A stretch of DNA of 64,000 nucleotides from Mycobacterium sp. IS-1742. GTDB lineage: Bacteria > Actinomycetota > Actinomycetes > Mycobacteriales > Mycobacteriaceae. A program made the translations under genes and the position numbers. The stretch is from NCBI RefSeq assembly GCF_001500125.1, contig NZ_LQIV01000008.1, positions 61,362 through 125,361 of the forward strand, read 5' to 3'. Position 1 is the first letter of the stretch, and each line of letters opens with the position of its first letter. The notes beneath the pieces are model-generated. The model had not been told where the DNA came from, searched no databases, and saw only the letters and a program-made list of their open reading frames with translations. This document shows, piece by piece, positions 9,339 to 19,151 of the stretch.

Positions 9339-10171
9339 CGAACACACCGCCGAAGGTGGACGGCAGCGCGCTGACCGGGGTCTCGGAGACGGCGCTGCTC
9401 ACCCTGCAGGTCCGCGCCAACGAGGCGCGCCGCCCCGACGGACTCATCGACGACCCGATGGCGATCCGTTTGGTCGAGTCGATCGACGTCGACTTCGGCA
9501 AGTTCGGTCCGAGCCGCCGCCAGGACATGGCGTTGCGGGCCAAGGGGTTCGACGAGTACACACGGCGCTATCTGCGCACCCACCCGCGAGCGACGGTCGT
9601 CGCGCTCGCCGAGGGGTTGCAGACCAGCTTCCACCGGCTGGACGCGTCGGGCGCGGGTCACGAGTTCCGCTGGCTGACCGTCGACCTCCCGCCGATCGTC
9701 GAGCTGCGGCAGAAGCTGCTGCCGCCGTCGGACCGGGTGGAGGTCTGCGCCCAGTCGGCGCTGGACTTCACCTGGATGGACCGGGTCGACGACTCCGAGG
9801 GCGTGTTCGTCACCGCCGAGGGACTGCTGATGTACCTGCAGCCCGAGGAGGCCATGTCGCTCATCAGCGCGTGCGCGCAGCGGTTCCCGGGCGGCCAGAT
9901 GATGTTCGACCTGCCGCCGTCGTGGTTCGCCTGGTGGGCCCGCAACGGTATGCGGACGTCGTTGCGCTACAGGGTGCCCCCGATGCCGTTCAGCCTCAGC
10001 GCCGGTGGGGCCGCCGCGCTGGTGGACAGCGTGCCCGGTATTCGCGCGGTGCACGACGTGCCGCTACCGGAGGGCCGGGGACGGGTGCTCAACGCGCTGC
10101 TGTGGACGGTCCAGCGGCTCCCGGTCTTCGACCCCGTGCGACCGGTCTGGACGCTGCTCGAGTTCGGCTGA
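9335..10171 (+). CDS. class I SAM methyltransferase, LCM/TcmP type (copy 2), Omt/Rv1153c-like
   Basis: Second methyltransferase of this type, 278 aa. It shares the same blocks as copy 1 (VDGSALTGVSETALLTLQ, VVALAEGLQTSFHRLD, DLPPIVELRQKLLP, EGLLMYLQPEEAMSL) and ends with the same LLEFG-type tail. Position beside a GntR gene and a sirtuin matches Rv1153c (omt) in M. tuberculosis, from memory. It starts with GTG overlapping the DUF1697 stop by 4 nt. The two copies probably arose by duplication; different substrates are possible. Confidence 0.9.
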   Translation: MTNTPPKVDGSALTGVSETALLTLQVRANEARRPDGLIDDPMAIRLVESIDVDFGKFGPSRRQDMALRAKGFDEYTRRYLRTHPRATVVALAEGLQTSFHRLDASGAGHEFRWLTVDLPPIVELRQKLLPPSDRVEVCAQSALDFTWMDRVDDSEGVFVTAEGLLMYLQPEEAMSLISACAQRFPGGQMMFDLPPSWFAWWARNGMRTSLRYRVPPMPFSLSAGGAAALVDSVPGIRAVHDVPLPEGRGRVLNALLWTVQRLPVFDPVRPVWTLLEFG

Positions 10172-10181
10172 CCGCCCGGCC

Positions 10182-10547
10182 TCAGTCGAACGCCGACTCG
10201 ACGTAGCGCAACGCCTCGGACTTCTCCACGCCGAGCGCCCTGGCCGTGTCGACGAAGCTCTGCGCGGCGGTCGCCATCGCGGCGTCCGCGGGGTCCACGC
10301 GCGAGACGAAGGTGCCGAACCGTCCGCGGGTCTCGAGGACACCCGCGCTCTCCAGTTCGCGGTATGCCCGCGCCACCGTGTTGACCGCGAGGCCCATCTG
10401 TCCGGCGAGTTCACGCACCGTCGGCAGCCGGGTTCCGGGCAGGAGTCGGCCGTCGCGGACGGCGTCGATGATCTGCGTCCGCAACTGGTCGAACAGGGGC
10501 CGGGCCGCTCTCGCGTCGACCGACAACCACTCCCCCAAACCGGCCAC
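10182..10547 (-). CDS. GntR-family (YtrA-type) regulator, Rv1152-like
   Basis: Short transcription factor of 121 aa: winged helix near the N terminus ([20 protein letters not shown], then [20 protein letters not shown]) and only a brief C-terminal tail, as in YtrA-type GntR proteins. The GTG at 10547 gives the same length as I recall for Rv1152 (121 aa) and has a GATACT box 6 nt upstream; an ATG at 10583 would add 12 residues and abut the divergent sirtuin start. Convergent with the methyltransferase operon, divergent from the sirtuin. Probably controls its own promoter and one or both neighbours. Confidence 0.88.
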   Translation of the reverse strand: MAGLGEWLSVDARAARPLFDQLRTQIIDAVRDGRLLPGTRLPTVRELAGQMGLAVNTVARAYRELESAGVLETRGRFGTFVSRVDPADAAMATAAQSFVDTARALGVEKSEALRYVESAFD

Positions 10548-10571
10548 GTGCCCAGTATCTCGCACACCGGT

Positions 10572-10577
10572 TAAGTT
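10572..10577 (+). promoter_or_regulatory. -10 box of the sirtuin gene (leaderless)
   Basis: TAAGTT fits the mycobacterial TANNNT -10 consensus and ends 6 nt before the GTG at 10584. There is no ribosome site, so transcription probably begins at the start codon. The 36-bp gap to the GntR gene must also hold that gene's promoter, so the regulator could cover both. Confidence 0.5.
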
Positions 10578-10583
10578 GGACAT

Positions 10584-11297
10584 GTGCAGGTGACGGTGCT
10601 CAGTGGGGCCGGCATCTCCGCCGAGAGCGGGGTGCCGACCTTCCGTGATGTCGAGACGGGTCTGTGGGCCAAGGTCGATCCGTACGAGATCTCCAGCGCC
10701 GAGGGGTGGCGGGCGAACCCCGAGAAGGTCTGGGCCTGGTACCTGTGGCGCCACTACATGATGGATGCGGTGCAGCCCAACAACGGCCACCGCGCCGTCG
10801 CGGCGTGGCAGGACCACGCCGACGTGCACGTGGTCACCCAGAACGTCGACGATCTGCACGAGCGGGCGGGCAGCCGGAACGTGTATCACCTGCACGGCAG
10901 CCTGTTCGAGTTCCAGTGCGACGCCTGCGGCTCACGCTTCGAGGGCACGCTGCCGACCATGCCCGAACCCGTCGAGGCGGTCGACCCGCCGCAGTGCCCG
11001 TGCGGTGGGCTGATCCGCCCCAATGTGGTGTGGTTCGGCGAGGCGCTGCCCGAAGCCGCCTGGCAGCGCTCGGTCCACGCGGTCCTCACCGCCGACGTGG
11101 TGGTCGTCGTGGGCACATCCTCGATCGTCTACCCGGCCGCGGGCCTGCCCGAGATGGCGCTGGCCCGAGGGACGGCGGTCGTCGAGATCAACCCGGAGCG
11201 CACACCGCTGTCCGACAGCGCGACGGTGTCGCTACGAGAGACCGCCGTGGGCGCACTGCCGACGCTGCTGCAACGCCTCCCCGAGCTGCTGCCGTAG
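10584..11297 (+). CDS. cobB: NAD-dependent protein deacylase (sirtuin), Rv1151c-like
   Basis: Class III sirtuin of 237 aa that removes acyl groups from lysines using NAD. Seen: NAD-binding [15 protein letters not shown] (residues 8-22), [12 protein letters not shown], catalytic His in HLHGS, and two zinc Cys pairs CDAC and CPC. Tyr53 and Arg56 in WYLWR form the YxxR pair that in SIRT5 and CobB binds succinyl or malonyl groups, so desuccinylase activity is likely as well as deacetylation. Length equals Rv1151c. Start GTG follows a TAAGTT box. Target proteins probably include acyl-CoA synthetases. Confidence 0.94.
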   Translation: MQVTVLSGAGISAESGVPTFRDVETGLWAKVDPYEISSAEGWRANPEKVWAWYLWRHYMMDAVQPNNGHRAVAAWQDHADVHVVTQNVDDLHERAGSRNVYHLHGSLFEFQCDACGSRFEGTLPTMPEPVEAVDPPQCPCGGLIRPNVVWFGEALPEAAWQRSVHAVLTADVVVVVGTSSIVYPAAGLPEMALARGTAVVEINPERTPLSDSATVSLRETAVGALPTLLQRLPELLP

Positions 11298-11308
11298 CCC
11301 GCGGCCGC

Positions 11309-11950
11309 TCAGGCGGGCCGCACCGCCCGGCCGATCGCCACTTCCGACACCGGCAGCGGCACCCAGGACGGGAACATCCGTTCCCGTCGGGCGGCCTCGA
11401 CTCCGAAGCCCGCCGTGGTGATCGCCGTTTCGGTGTGGCGGTGGGTGTGGCAGTTGCCCAGCATCCTCGGCCACACCGTCGCGTCGGCGAACTTCTGCAG
11501 TCCGGCCCGCGCGCCGGTCCCGGCGATGTGCTCGAGGTAGCGCAGTTCGCCACCGGGCCGCAGCAGTGAGAACAGTTGTCGCAGAACGCTGTCCGGATCG
11601 TCGACCGAGCACAGCACCAACGAGCACACGACGGCGTCGAAGGGCTGCGCGGGGCTGAAGTCCTCGATGCTCTCCATGGTCACGGTCACGGGCACGGGCG
11701 CATGCGACGCGGCGTCGCGGGCGTGCGCGGCCAGACGGCGCTCCGGTTCGATGGCGACCACCTCGGTCACCGACGGCGGATAGTGCGCGAAGTTGGTTCC
11801 GGTGCCCGCGCCGACCTCCAGCACCCGGCCGGTGAGTCCGGCGAGGTTGTCGCGGCGCATTCGCCGCATCTGTTCGGTCTCGTGACCGGACATGGCCGTC
11901 CACAGGCGGGCGAAGAACGGGTTGTCGACGTCGGCGCTCACCGGTCCCAT
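11309..11950 (-). CDS. class I SAM methyltransferase, Rv1147-like
   Basis: Methyltransferase of 213 aa with a standard motif I (GRVLEVGAGTGTNFAHYP, about residues 40-57), acidic ribose-binding Glu in VVAIEPE and post-motif LRPGGELRYLEH. It resembles the UbiE/Coq5-like methyltransferase_11 group. The neighbouring MmpL13-like gene ends upstream on the same strand with 7 nt between them, the same pairing as mmpL13/Rv1147 in M. tuberculosis (from memory). A role in modifying the lipid exported by the MmpL protein is plausible but inferred. Confidence 0.88.
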   Translation of the reverse strand: MGPVSADVDNPFFARLWTAMSGHETEQMRRMRRDNLAGLTGRVLEVGAGTGTNFAHYPPSVTEVVAIEPERRLAAHARDAASHAPVPVTVTMESIEDFSPAQPFDAVVCSLVLCSVDDPDSVLRQLFSLLRPGGELRYLEHIAGTGARAGLQKFADATVWPRMLGNCHTHRHTETAITTAGFGVEAARRERMFPSWVPLPVSEVAIGRAVRPA

Positions 11951-11957
11951 CCTCTAC

Positions 11958-14240
11958 TCAGGCCGGGCGCGCCGCCACCGGTTCGGGGTGCTCGGTCTGC
12001 TCGGATTCGCTGATGCCGAACCGTTCGTGCAGTCGGGCCAGCGGCTTCGGCGCCCACCAGTTCCAGCGCCCCATCAGGTGCATGAAGGCCGGCACCAGCA
12101 GCATGCGGATCAGCGTCGCGTCGGCGAGCACCGCCAGCGTGAACCCGACCCCGAACATCCGCATGAACGACACCTGCGCGGCGATCAGCGCGGCGAACGA
12201 GATCGTCATCAACAACGCCGCGGCGGTGACCACGCGACCGGTCCGGGCCAGGCCCAGCGCAACGCTCTCGTCATTCCGGACGCGGGGGGCGGGTACGGTC
12301 CCGTCCGCGCCGGGGCGGCCCGACTTCAGCCAGAACTCCCTGATCCGCGACATCAGGAAGACCTCGTAGTCCATCGACAGACCGAACGCGATGCAGAACA
12401 GCAGCACCGGCATGTTGGCGACCAATGTCCCCGTCGGCGTGGTGCCGAGCGCCCCGAGGTGGCCCTCCTGGAAGACCCACACCAGCGCGCCGAACGCCGC
12501 CGACAGCGACAACACGTTGAGCAGCAGGGCCTTCAACGGGAGCACGACGCTACCGGTCAGCAGGAACAACAGCACGAAGCTGATCCCGGCGATGATGCCG
12601 AGCACCAGCGGCAGCCGGGACGTGATCGACTGCGAACTGTCGCGGTTGGTCTGCGCGGTGCCGGTGAACTGCACGTCCTGCCCGCCGGGAGTCGCGACGG
12701 CATGGAGGGCGTCGAGTTGGCGTTCCGAGGCGTCGGAGAACAGTTCGGTGTTGGTGGCGACGGTCAGGTAGGCGCTTCCGGCGTTCAGCCCGCCGGCCGC
12801 CGAGGGCGGGCCGACCCGGGCCCCGGTGACGTAGGTGCCGCCCGGTGCGGCGACGCTGAGCACATCGGGGACCCGGGAGAGGTCCGCGGCGTACCCGTCG
12901 ATGTCGGCCGGCGTCAGACCGCCGGTGTCCGGGACGCCGACGGTGACGTCGGTGGCGGTGTCGACGGCGAAGTCGTTGCGCAGTTGGTCGCCGACCTGGC
13001 GTGCCGACGACGACTGCGGCAGCACCCGGTCGTCAGGGAAACCCCACTTGATGCCGAGGAACGGTGCACCGAGCACGAGGAGCAGCGCCACGATCGCCAC
13101 GCCGATCGGAATGGACCGGCGCTGGACGTACTTCGTCGACCGGTACCAGAACGTCTGCTCCACGGCCTTGGGCGTGGGTTCGGGTCTGCCCCGCAGGCGT
13201 CGCAGCAACCGGCGCACGTCGAAGGCGTCGAGGCGGTCCCCGAGCAGCACGATCGCCGCCGGAGCGACCACGATCGCGGCCGTCGCGGCGAACCCCACGA
13301 CCGCGAGGCCGGCGTAGGCGAACGATTTGAGGAAGTACATCGGGAACAGCACCATCGTCGCCATCGACAGCGCCACGGTCAGCGCCGAGAACAGCACGGT
13401 GCGGCCGGCGGTGGCCATGGTCCGGATGAGCGCGCGTTCGCGGTCGGCGCCGTCGGCCAGTTCGTCGCGGAACCGGCTCACGATGAGCAGGGTGTAGTCG
13501 ATCGCGAGGGCCAGACCCATCGCGATCGACAGGTTGAGCGCGAAGATCGACACATCGGTGACCATCGTGAGCAGCCGCAGCACGGCCATCGTCCCGACGA
13601 TCGCGATCAACCCGACCACCACCGGCAACGCGGCGGCGAGCAGCCCGCCGAAGACCCACACCAGCACCGCGAAGCTGAGCGGGATCGCGATCAGCTCCAT
13701 GGTCAGCAGGTCCTTCTCGGTCTGCCGGTTGATCTCGACGTAGGTCATCGCCTCACCGCCGGCGCGGACGGTCACGCCGTCGCGGTCGTAGACCAGCCGG
13801 TCGGTGAGCTCCTTGGCGTGCTTCTGCGCACCGCTCTCGCCACCGGTGATCCCGGCGATGATAAGACCGGTCCTGCGGTCCTGGCTGAGCAGGGCCGGGA
13901 CCGCTTCTCGCGGGGCGGTCCAGGTGGAGGCCACCCCCGCGACGTGCGGGGAGGCTTCGAGTTCGGCGGCGATGGCGGTGCCGACGGCCGTGGCCGCCGG
14001 ACCCTGGGCGCCGGCGTCGGACGTCACGCTGATGATCAGGTCCATATCGCCCTGGTCGAACTTGTCGACGAGCGTCTGGGTGGCGCGTGCCGACTCCGAG
14101 GTGGGGTCCTGGAATCCGCCCGCGGACAGGCTCTGGCTCACCGACAGCCCGAAGAGGCCGGCCGCCGTCACCACCAGGGCGGCGATGACCAGGATCCGTT
14201 TCGGCGAGGCGATCGCCGACCTGGCAATTCGTGACAGCAC
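11958..14240 (-). CDS. mmpL13: MmpL13-like RND lipid transporter, intact
   Basis: RND-superfamily exporter of 760 aa with two MMPL halves. N-terminal helix (RILVIAALVVTAAGLFGLSV), first periplasmic domain (about residues 40-170), a five-helix bundle containing AMGLALAIDYTLLIVSRFRD, second periplasmic domain (about 385-530) and a second bundle containing FGLSMDYEVFLMSRIREFW. The two DY motifs are the expected proton-relay positions. The GTG start at 14240 precedes a basic stretch then helix 1. In M. tuberculosis H37Rv mmpL13 is split in two (mmpL13a/b); here it is one unbroken frame. Substrate unknown, probably a lipid. Confidence 0.93.
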   Translation of the reverse strand: MLSRIARSAIASPKRILVIAALVVTAAGLFGLSVSQSLSAGGFQDPTSESARATQTLVDKFDQGDMDLIISVTSDAGAQGPAATAVGTAIAAELEASPHVAGVASTWTAPREAVPALLSQDRRTGLIIAGITGGESGAQKHAKELTDRLVYDRDGVTVRAGGEAMTYVEINRQTEKDLLTMELIAIPLSFAVLVWVFGGLLAAALPVVVGLIAIVGTMAVLRLLTMVTDVSIFALNLSIAMGLALAIDYTLLIVSRFRDELADGADRERALIRTMATAGRTVLFSALTVALSMATMVLFPMYFLKSFAYAGLAVVGFAATAAIVVAPAAIVLLGDRLDAFDVRRLLRRLRGRPEPTPKAVEQTFWYRSTKYVQRRSIPIGVAIVALLLVLGAPFLGIKWGFPDDRVLPQSSSARQVGDQLRNDFAVDTATDVTVGVPDTGGLTPADIDGYAADLSRVPDVLSVAAPGGTYVTGARVGPPSAAGGLNAGSAYLTVATNTELFSDASERQLDALHAVATPGGQDVQFTGTAQTNRDSSQSITSRLPLVLGIIAGISFVLLFLLTGSVVLPLKALLLNVLSLSAAFGALVWVFQEGHLGALGTTPTGTLVANMPVLLFCIAFGLSMDYEVFLMSRIREFWLKSGRPGADGTVPAPRVRNDESVALGLARTGRVVTAAALLMTISFAALIAAQVSFMRMFGVGFTLAVLADATLIRMLLVPAFMHLMGRWNWWAPKPLARLHERFGISESEQTEHPEPVAARPA

Positions 14241-14409
14241 TGCGCGCGTCCTCTCGCCCGAACCGATTGGCTACTTGTAACCACGGAAACGGTTGGCGAA
14301 TCTTTCAAACCCGTGACGCCGACCCGGCGATGAGAAGTGACGCGCCGGCCGGTCTAGACGATGATGGGAACGGCTCCCAGTAGCAGTCGACACACAAGGT
14401 ACGGAGACC

Positions 14410-14955
14410 ATGGCCAGCACAGATGTGGACACCACCGTCACCACTCAGACCTCCACCGGCACCGACATCGCGTTGGTGGTGCTACGTCTCGGCGTCGGCG
14501 CGACGATGCTGCAGGCGGGCCTGATCAAGGCGTTCGATTTCAGCACCACCGCCGGTTTCATGGAGGCCGGCGGATGGCGCCTGCCCGACCTGGCGGCGTT
14601 CATGGTCACCGCGGCGGAGACGCTCGGCGGTATCGGACTGCTGCTGGGGGTGCTGACCCCGCTGGCGGCGACGGCGGTGGTCGCCGCGATGCTCGACGCC
14701 TGGGCGGTCAACGTGTCCGGCGCGGCGTTCTGGTCCGAGCCGTTCAACGTGCCGTTCCTGGTGGCGATCGGGGCGACGGCGCTGCTGTTCGCGGGGGCCG
14801 GCGCCTACTCCGTCGACGCCCGGGTGGCGACCAGTATCCGCTGGTCGACGCGTACGGCGTGGATTCTCCTGGGGGTGGCGGTCGTGGCCGCCGTCGTCAC
14901 CTGGATCGCGCTGAACGGGACCAATCCCCTGCACGTCACGGCACCTACTGGCTAG
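14410..14955 (+). CDS. DoxX-family membrane protein
   Basis: Protein of 181 aa with four hydrophobic segments (about residues 20-40, 65-90, 92-110 and 118-135) plus a fifth near the C terminus (about 150-170). LRLGVGATMLQAGLIKAFDF and the Gly-rich TAAETLGGIGLLLGVLTPLA fit DoxX. Actinobacterial DoxX proteins have been linked to redox and thiol stress; the role here is unknown. The ATG has GGAG at 4-7 nt upstream. Divergent from mmpL13 across 169 bp of non-coding DNA. Confidence 0.85.
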   Translation: MASTDVDTTVTTQTSTGTDIALVVLRLGVGATMLQAGLIKAFDFSTTAGFMEAGGWRLPDLAAFMVTAAETLGGIGLLLGVLTPLAATAVVAAMLDAWAVNVSGAAFWSEPFNVPFLVAIGATALLFAGAGAYSVDARVATSIRWSTRTAWILLGVAVVAAVVTWIALNGTNPLHVTAPTG

Positions 14956-14995
14956 AAACCTACCCAAAAGTAGTATTGCCACCATTTTCCGAACC

Positions 14996-15031
14996 GTGAC
15001 TCAATGAATCCTTAAAAGTGACTCATACGCT
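14996..15031 (+). promoter_or_regulatory. direct repeats and -10 box before the 43-aa ORF
   Basis: Two identical 8-mers GTGACTCA lie at 14996-15003 and 15018-15025, exactly 22 bp (two helix turns) apart. The second abuts TACGCT (15026-15031), a TANNNT box 7 nt before the ATG at 15039. This is the arrangement expected of an activator binding on one DNA face just upstream of a leaderless promoter. The region (about 14956-15035) is also AT-richer than its surroundings. Confidence 0.5.
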
Positions 15032-15038
15032 CAGTGTC

Positions 15039-15170
15039 ATGTGGATCGACGACACCAGTGCCGATGTCATCAAAGTTGATTTCGAGGCCCTCTACCACGG
15101 CGATTTCCTCGTCGAGGGAGACACCTCCGAGCAGCTCGACGACTGGAGCCCACTCGCTCAAGCCGGGTGA
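15039..15170 (+). CDS. acidic 43-aa small protein, unknown
   Basis: Small ORF of 44 codons including stop. The peptide starts MWIDDTSADVIKVDFEALYH and ends QLDDWSPLAQAG; it has about 10 Asp/Glu more than Lys/Arg, two Trp and no Cys, no signal peptide and no membrane helix. About three quarters of third positions are G or C, lower than neighbours but above chance. Support for its reality: a TANNNT box 7 nt before the ATG, 22-bp-spaced direct repeats before that, and a 28-bp palindrome directly after the stop. A minus-strand frame across the same DNA (15012-15194) has no such signals. No family recognised. Confidence 0.55.
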   Translation: MWIDDTSADVIKVDFEALYHGDFLVEGDTSEQLDDWSPLAQAG

Positions 15171-15198
15171 ACACGTGCGCCCGATCGGGCGCACGTGT
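15171..15198. terminator. 28-bp perfect palindrome between convergent genes
   Basis: A perfect palindrome with no spacer, from ACACGTGCGC to its complement at the other end, begins at the base after the small ORF stop. It is GC-rich with no T run. It separates the small ORF from the convergent nitronate monooxygenase gene, so a bidirectional terminator is the simplest reading; a dimeric protein-binding site is the alternative. Confidence 0.5.
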
Positions 15199-15213
15199 CC
15201 ATCAGCAGTTTGC

Positions 15214-15240
15214 TGACCCTTGCGGGGTCAACTGTTGACC
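15214..15240. terminator. two overlapping inverted repeats after the nitronate monooxygenase gene
   Basis: TGACCC/GGGTCA (15214-15230, 5-nt spacer) overlaps GGTCAAC/GTTGACC (15226-15240, 1-nt centre). They share bases, so in RNA they exclude each other. They lie 5-31 nt past the stop of the minus-strand gene and probably help end its transcript. Confidence 0.35.
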
Positions 15241-15244
15241 AGCG

Positions 15245-17027
<1,783 letters not shown>

Positions 17028-17067
17028 TCGCACATACCTTTCTTTTGGTTCGTTCTGTTGGTTTCGG

Positions 17068-18159
17068 TCAGACCCAGTCGTTGAGCACTGCTTCGGTGTC
17101 GGCGCCCGGTGCGCCCGGAGGGGTGGGCGTGGCAGGCACGGTCCGGGAGAACCGCGGTGCCGGCGCCGGGAAGAGGAAGTCGCCCTCCCGGTAGAAGGTG
17201 TCGCGTTCGGTGTTGTGCGGTTCGCTCTCCACCTCGGCGAACGAGAGCACCGGGGTGCAGCAGGCGTCGCTGCCCGCGAACACCTTCGTCCAGTGGTCAC
17301 GGTCGTGTTCGGCGAAGGCCTCGGTGAGGCGGGCACGCAATTCCGGCCAGCGGCTCATGTCGTTCTGATCGGGCAACCCGGCCGGGTCGAGGCCGAGCTT
17401 GTCGAGGAGTTCGGCGTAGAACTGCGGTTCGATCGCGCCGACCGCGACGTAGCGCCCGTCCGAGGTCTCGTAGGTGTCGTAGTAGGGAGCGCCGGTGTCG
17501 AGCATGTTGACCCCGCGCTCGTCGGACCACATGCCCATCGCGCGGAAGGCCCACATCATCTGCGCCAGAACGCTGGATCCGTCGACCATCGCGGCGTCGA
17601 CGACCTGACCCTTACCGGAACGCTCCCGCTCCCACAGCGCCGACAGGATGCCGACGAGCAGGAACATCGACCCGCCGCCGAAGTCACCGGCGAGGTTCAG
17701 CGGCGGCACCGGACGTTCGCCGGCGCGGCCCACGGCGTGCAGCACACCGTTGAGCGAGATGTAGTTGATGTCGTGTCCGGCCTGCTGGCTGCGCGGACCG
17801 GTCTGGCCCCAGCCCGTCATCCGCCCGTAGATCAGCCGCTCGTTGACCTTGGCGCAGTCCTCCGGGCCGAGCCCGAGCCGCTCGGTGACGCCCGGCCGGA
17901 AGCCCTCGATGAGCACGTCGGCCTTGGCGATCAGCCGCAGCACCAGTTCGCGGCCTTCGTCGGTCTTGAGGTTGGCGCCGACCGATCTCCGGTTGCGGAG
18001 GAGGTGGTCGCTTCCCTTGGTCGGAATCCCGGGGCCCTTGCCGGGGCGCTCGATGCGGACGACGTCCGCACCCAGGTCACCGAGGATCATCGCCGCGTGC
18101 GGACCGGGGCCGATACCGGCCAATTCCACGACACGCAGGCCTTGCAGTGGTCCCGCCAT
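17068..18159 (-). CDS. mcr: alpha-methylacyl-CoA racemase
   Basis: CoA-transferase-fold racemase of 363 aa that interconverts (2R)- and (2S)-methylacyl-CoA thioesters so branched or sterol-side-chain acids can enter beta-oxidation. The N terminus ([20 protein letters not shown]) closely matches M. tuberculosis Mcr (Rv1143, about 360 aa, from memory). Catalytic residues are visible: His in [10 protein letters not shown] and Asp in [15 protein letters not shown] at 18159 follows AAGGGG; the 12-codon-longer frame is not needed. Heads the mcr-SDR-monooxygenase unit and is divergent from a crotonase. Confidence 0.94.
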   Translation of the reverse strand: MAGPLQGLRVVELAGIGPGPHAAMILGDLGADVVRIERPGKGPGIPTKGSDHLLRNRRSVGANLKTDEGRELVLRLIAKADVLIEGFRPGVTERLGLGPEDCAKVNERLIYGRMTGWGQTGPRSQQAGHDINYISLNGVLHAVGRAGERPVPPLNLAGDFGGGSMFLLVGILSALWERERSGKGQVVDAAMVDGSSVLAQMMWAFRAMGMWSDERGVNMLDTGAPYYDTYETSDGRYVAVGAIEPQFYAELLDKLGLDPAGLPDQNDMSRWPELRARLTEAFAEHDRDHWTKVFAGSDACCTPVLSFAEVESEPHNTERDTFYREGDFLFPAPAPRFSRTVPATPTPPGAPGADTEAVLNDWV

Positions 18160-18261
18160 TTCTACCGCCCCTTCGGAGTAGTTGACCGCCGACATAGCTT
18201 ACTTGTATAACCTTCTCGACCGGCCACGGGCCAACGGCCCCGCTCATGCGAAGGTGTAGCC

Positions 18262-19080
18262 ATGACGACCACCGACTCCGATACCGGCACATACGTCAGC
18301 ATCGACGACCTCGCCGTGACGCTCGACGACGGGGTGCTGTCGGTGAGGCTGAACCGGCCGGACAGCCTCAACTCGCTGACCGCCGAGATGCTCAACGGGA
18401 TCGCCGACGCGCTGGACCGGGCCGCCGACGACCCGGCGGTGAAGGTGGTGCGGCTCGGCGGCGCCGGGCGCGGCTTCAGTTCGGGCGCGGGCATCAGCGA
18501 AGAGGACCAGACGAAGAAGGCGGAGGTCGGGATCAACGCCGTGCTCGACGCGGCCAACCGTGCGGTGCGCGCGATCGTCGCGGCGCCCAAGCCGGTGGTC
18601 GCGGTGGTACAGGGGCCGGCGGCCGGCGTCGGGGCTTCGCTGGCGCTGGCGGCCGACGTCGTGATCGCTTCGGAGAAGGCGTTTTTCATGCTGGCGTTCA
18701 CCAAAATCGGGTTGATGCCCGACGGTGGCGCGTCGGCGCTGTTCGCCGCGGCGGTGGGGCGGATCCGCGCGATGCGGATGGCGTTGCTGGCGGAGCGGAT
18801 CACGGCGGCCGAGGCCTACGACTGGGGTCTGGTGACCGCGGTGCATCCCGCCGAGGAGTTCGACGCGGAAGTCGACAAGGTGCTGGGACTGCTGAAGTCG
18901 GGTCCGGCCGTGGCGCTGCGGAAGACGAAGCAGGCCATCAACGCGTCGACTCTCACCGAACTCGAGGGTGCGCTGGGGCGCGAGACCGAGGGACAGCTCG
19001 AACTGCTGGCCTCGCACGATTTCCGCGAGGGCACCCGGGCGTTCCAGGAGCGCCGCAGCGCCTCGTTCACCGATCACTGA
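18262..19080 (+). CDS. enoyl-CoA hydratase/isomerase, EchA10-like
   Basis: Crotonase-fold enzyme of 272 aa. The oxyanion-hole segments are GRGFSSGAGISEED and VQGPAAGVGASLALAAD. The usual hydratase Glu of helix 4 is replaced by Asp in TKIGLMPDGGAS, as in isomerase-like and PaaG-like members, so isomerase or hydrolase chemistry is as likely as hydration. The N terminus is about 15 residues longer than minimal crotonases. Divergent from mcr with 102 bp between them, matching the Rv1142c/Rv1143 pair from memory; GAAGGTG lies just before the ATG. Confidence 0.88.
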   Translation: MTTTDSDTGTYVSIDDLAVTLDDGVLSVRLNRPDSLNSLTAEMLNGIADALDRAADDPAVKVVRLGGAGRGFSSGAGISEEDQTKKAEVGINAVLDAANRAVRAIVAAPKPVVAVVQGPAAGVGASLALAADVVIASEKAFFMLAFTKIGLMPDGGASALFAAAVGRIRAMRMALLAERITAAEAYDWGLVTAVHPAEEFDAEVDKVLGLLKSGPAVALRKTKQAINASTLTELEGALGRETEGQLELLASHDFREGTRAFQERRSASFTDH

Positions 19081-19151
19081 CGCGGGAGCGCGCCGACCTG
19101 TTCTGACCCGAAAATCGTTGGACTGAGGCGCAGCTCGTCGACGACCATCGA

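Noticed and set aside
11291..11321. Competing hairpins between the sirtuin and methyltransferase genes
   Set aside because: Short GC-rich pairings of this kind are expected by chance at this base composition.
11892..14234. A 780-codon open frame antisense to the MmpL13-like gene
   Set aside because: It is a mirror of a high-GC gene: His/Arg/Gln-rich, no domains, and the opposite strand encodes a clear RND transporter.
14956..15038. Riboswitch or structured RNA before the small ORF
   Set aside because: No convincing stem arrangement or known motif was seen; direct repeats and a promoter explain it better.
15039..15170. The small ORF as a mycofactocin or other known modified-peptide precursor
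   Set aside because: It lacks the C-terminal motif of MftA, and no radical-SAM or other modification gene lies nearby.
15012..15194. A 60-codon minus-strand frame over the small ORF
   Set aside because: No promoter or ribosome site, and it would read through the palindrome; the plus-strand ORF has better signals.
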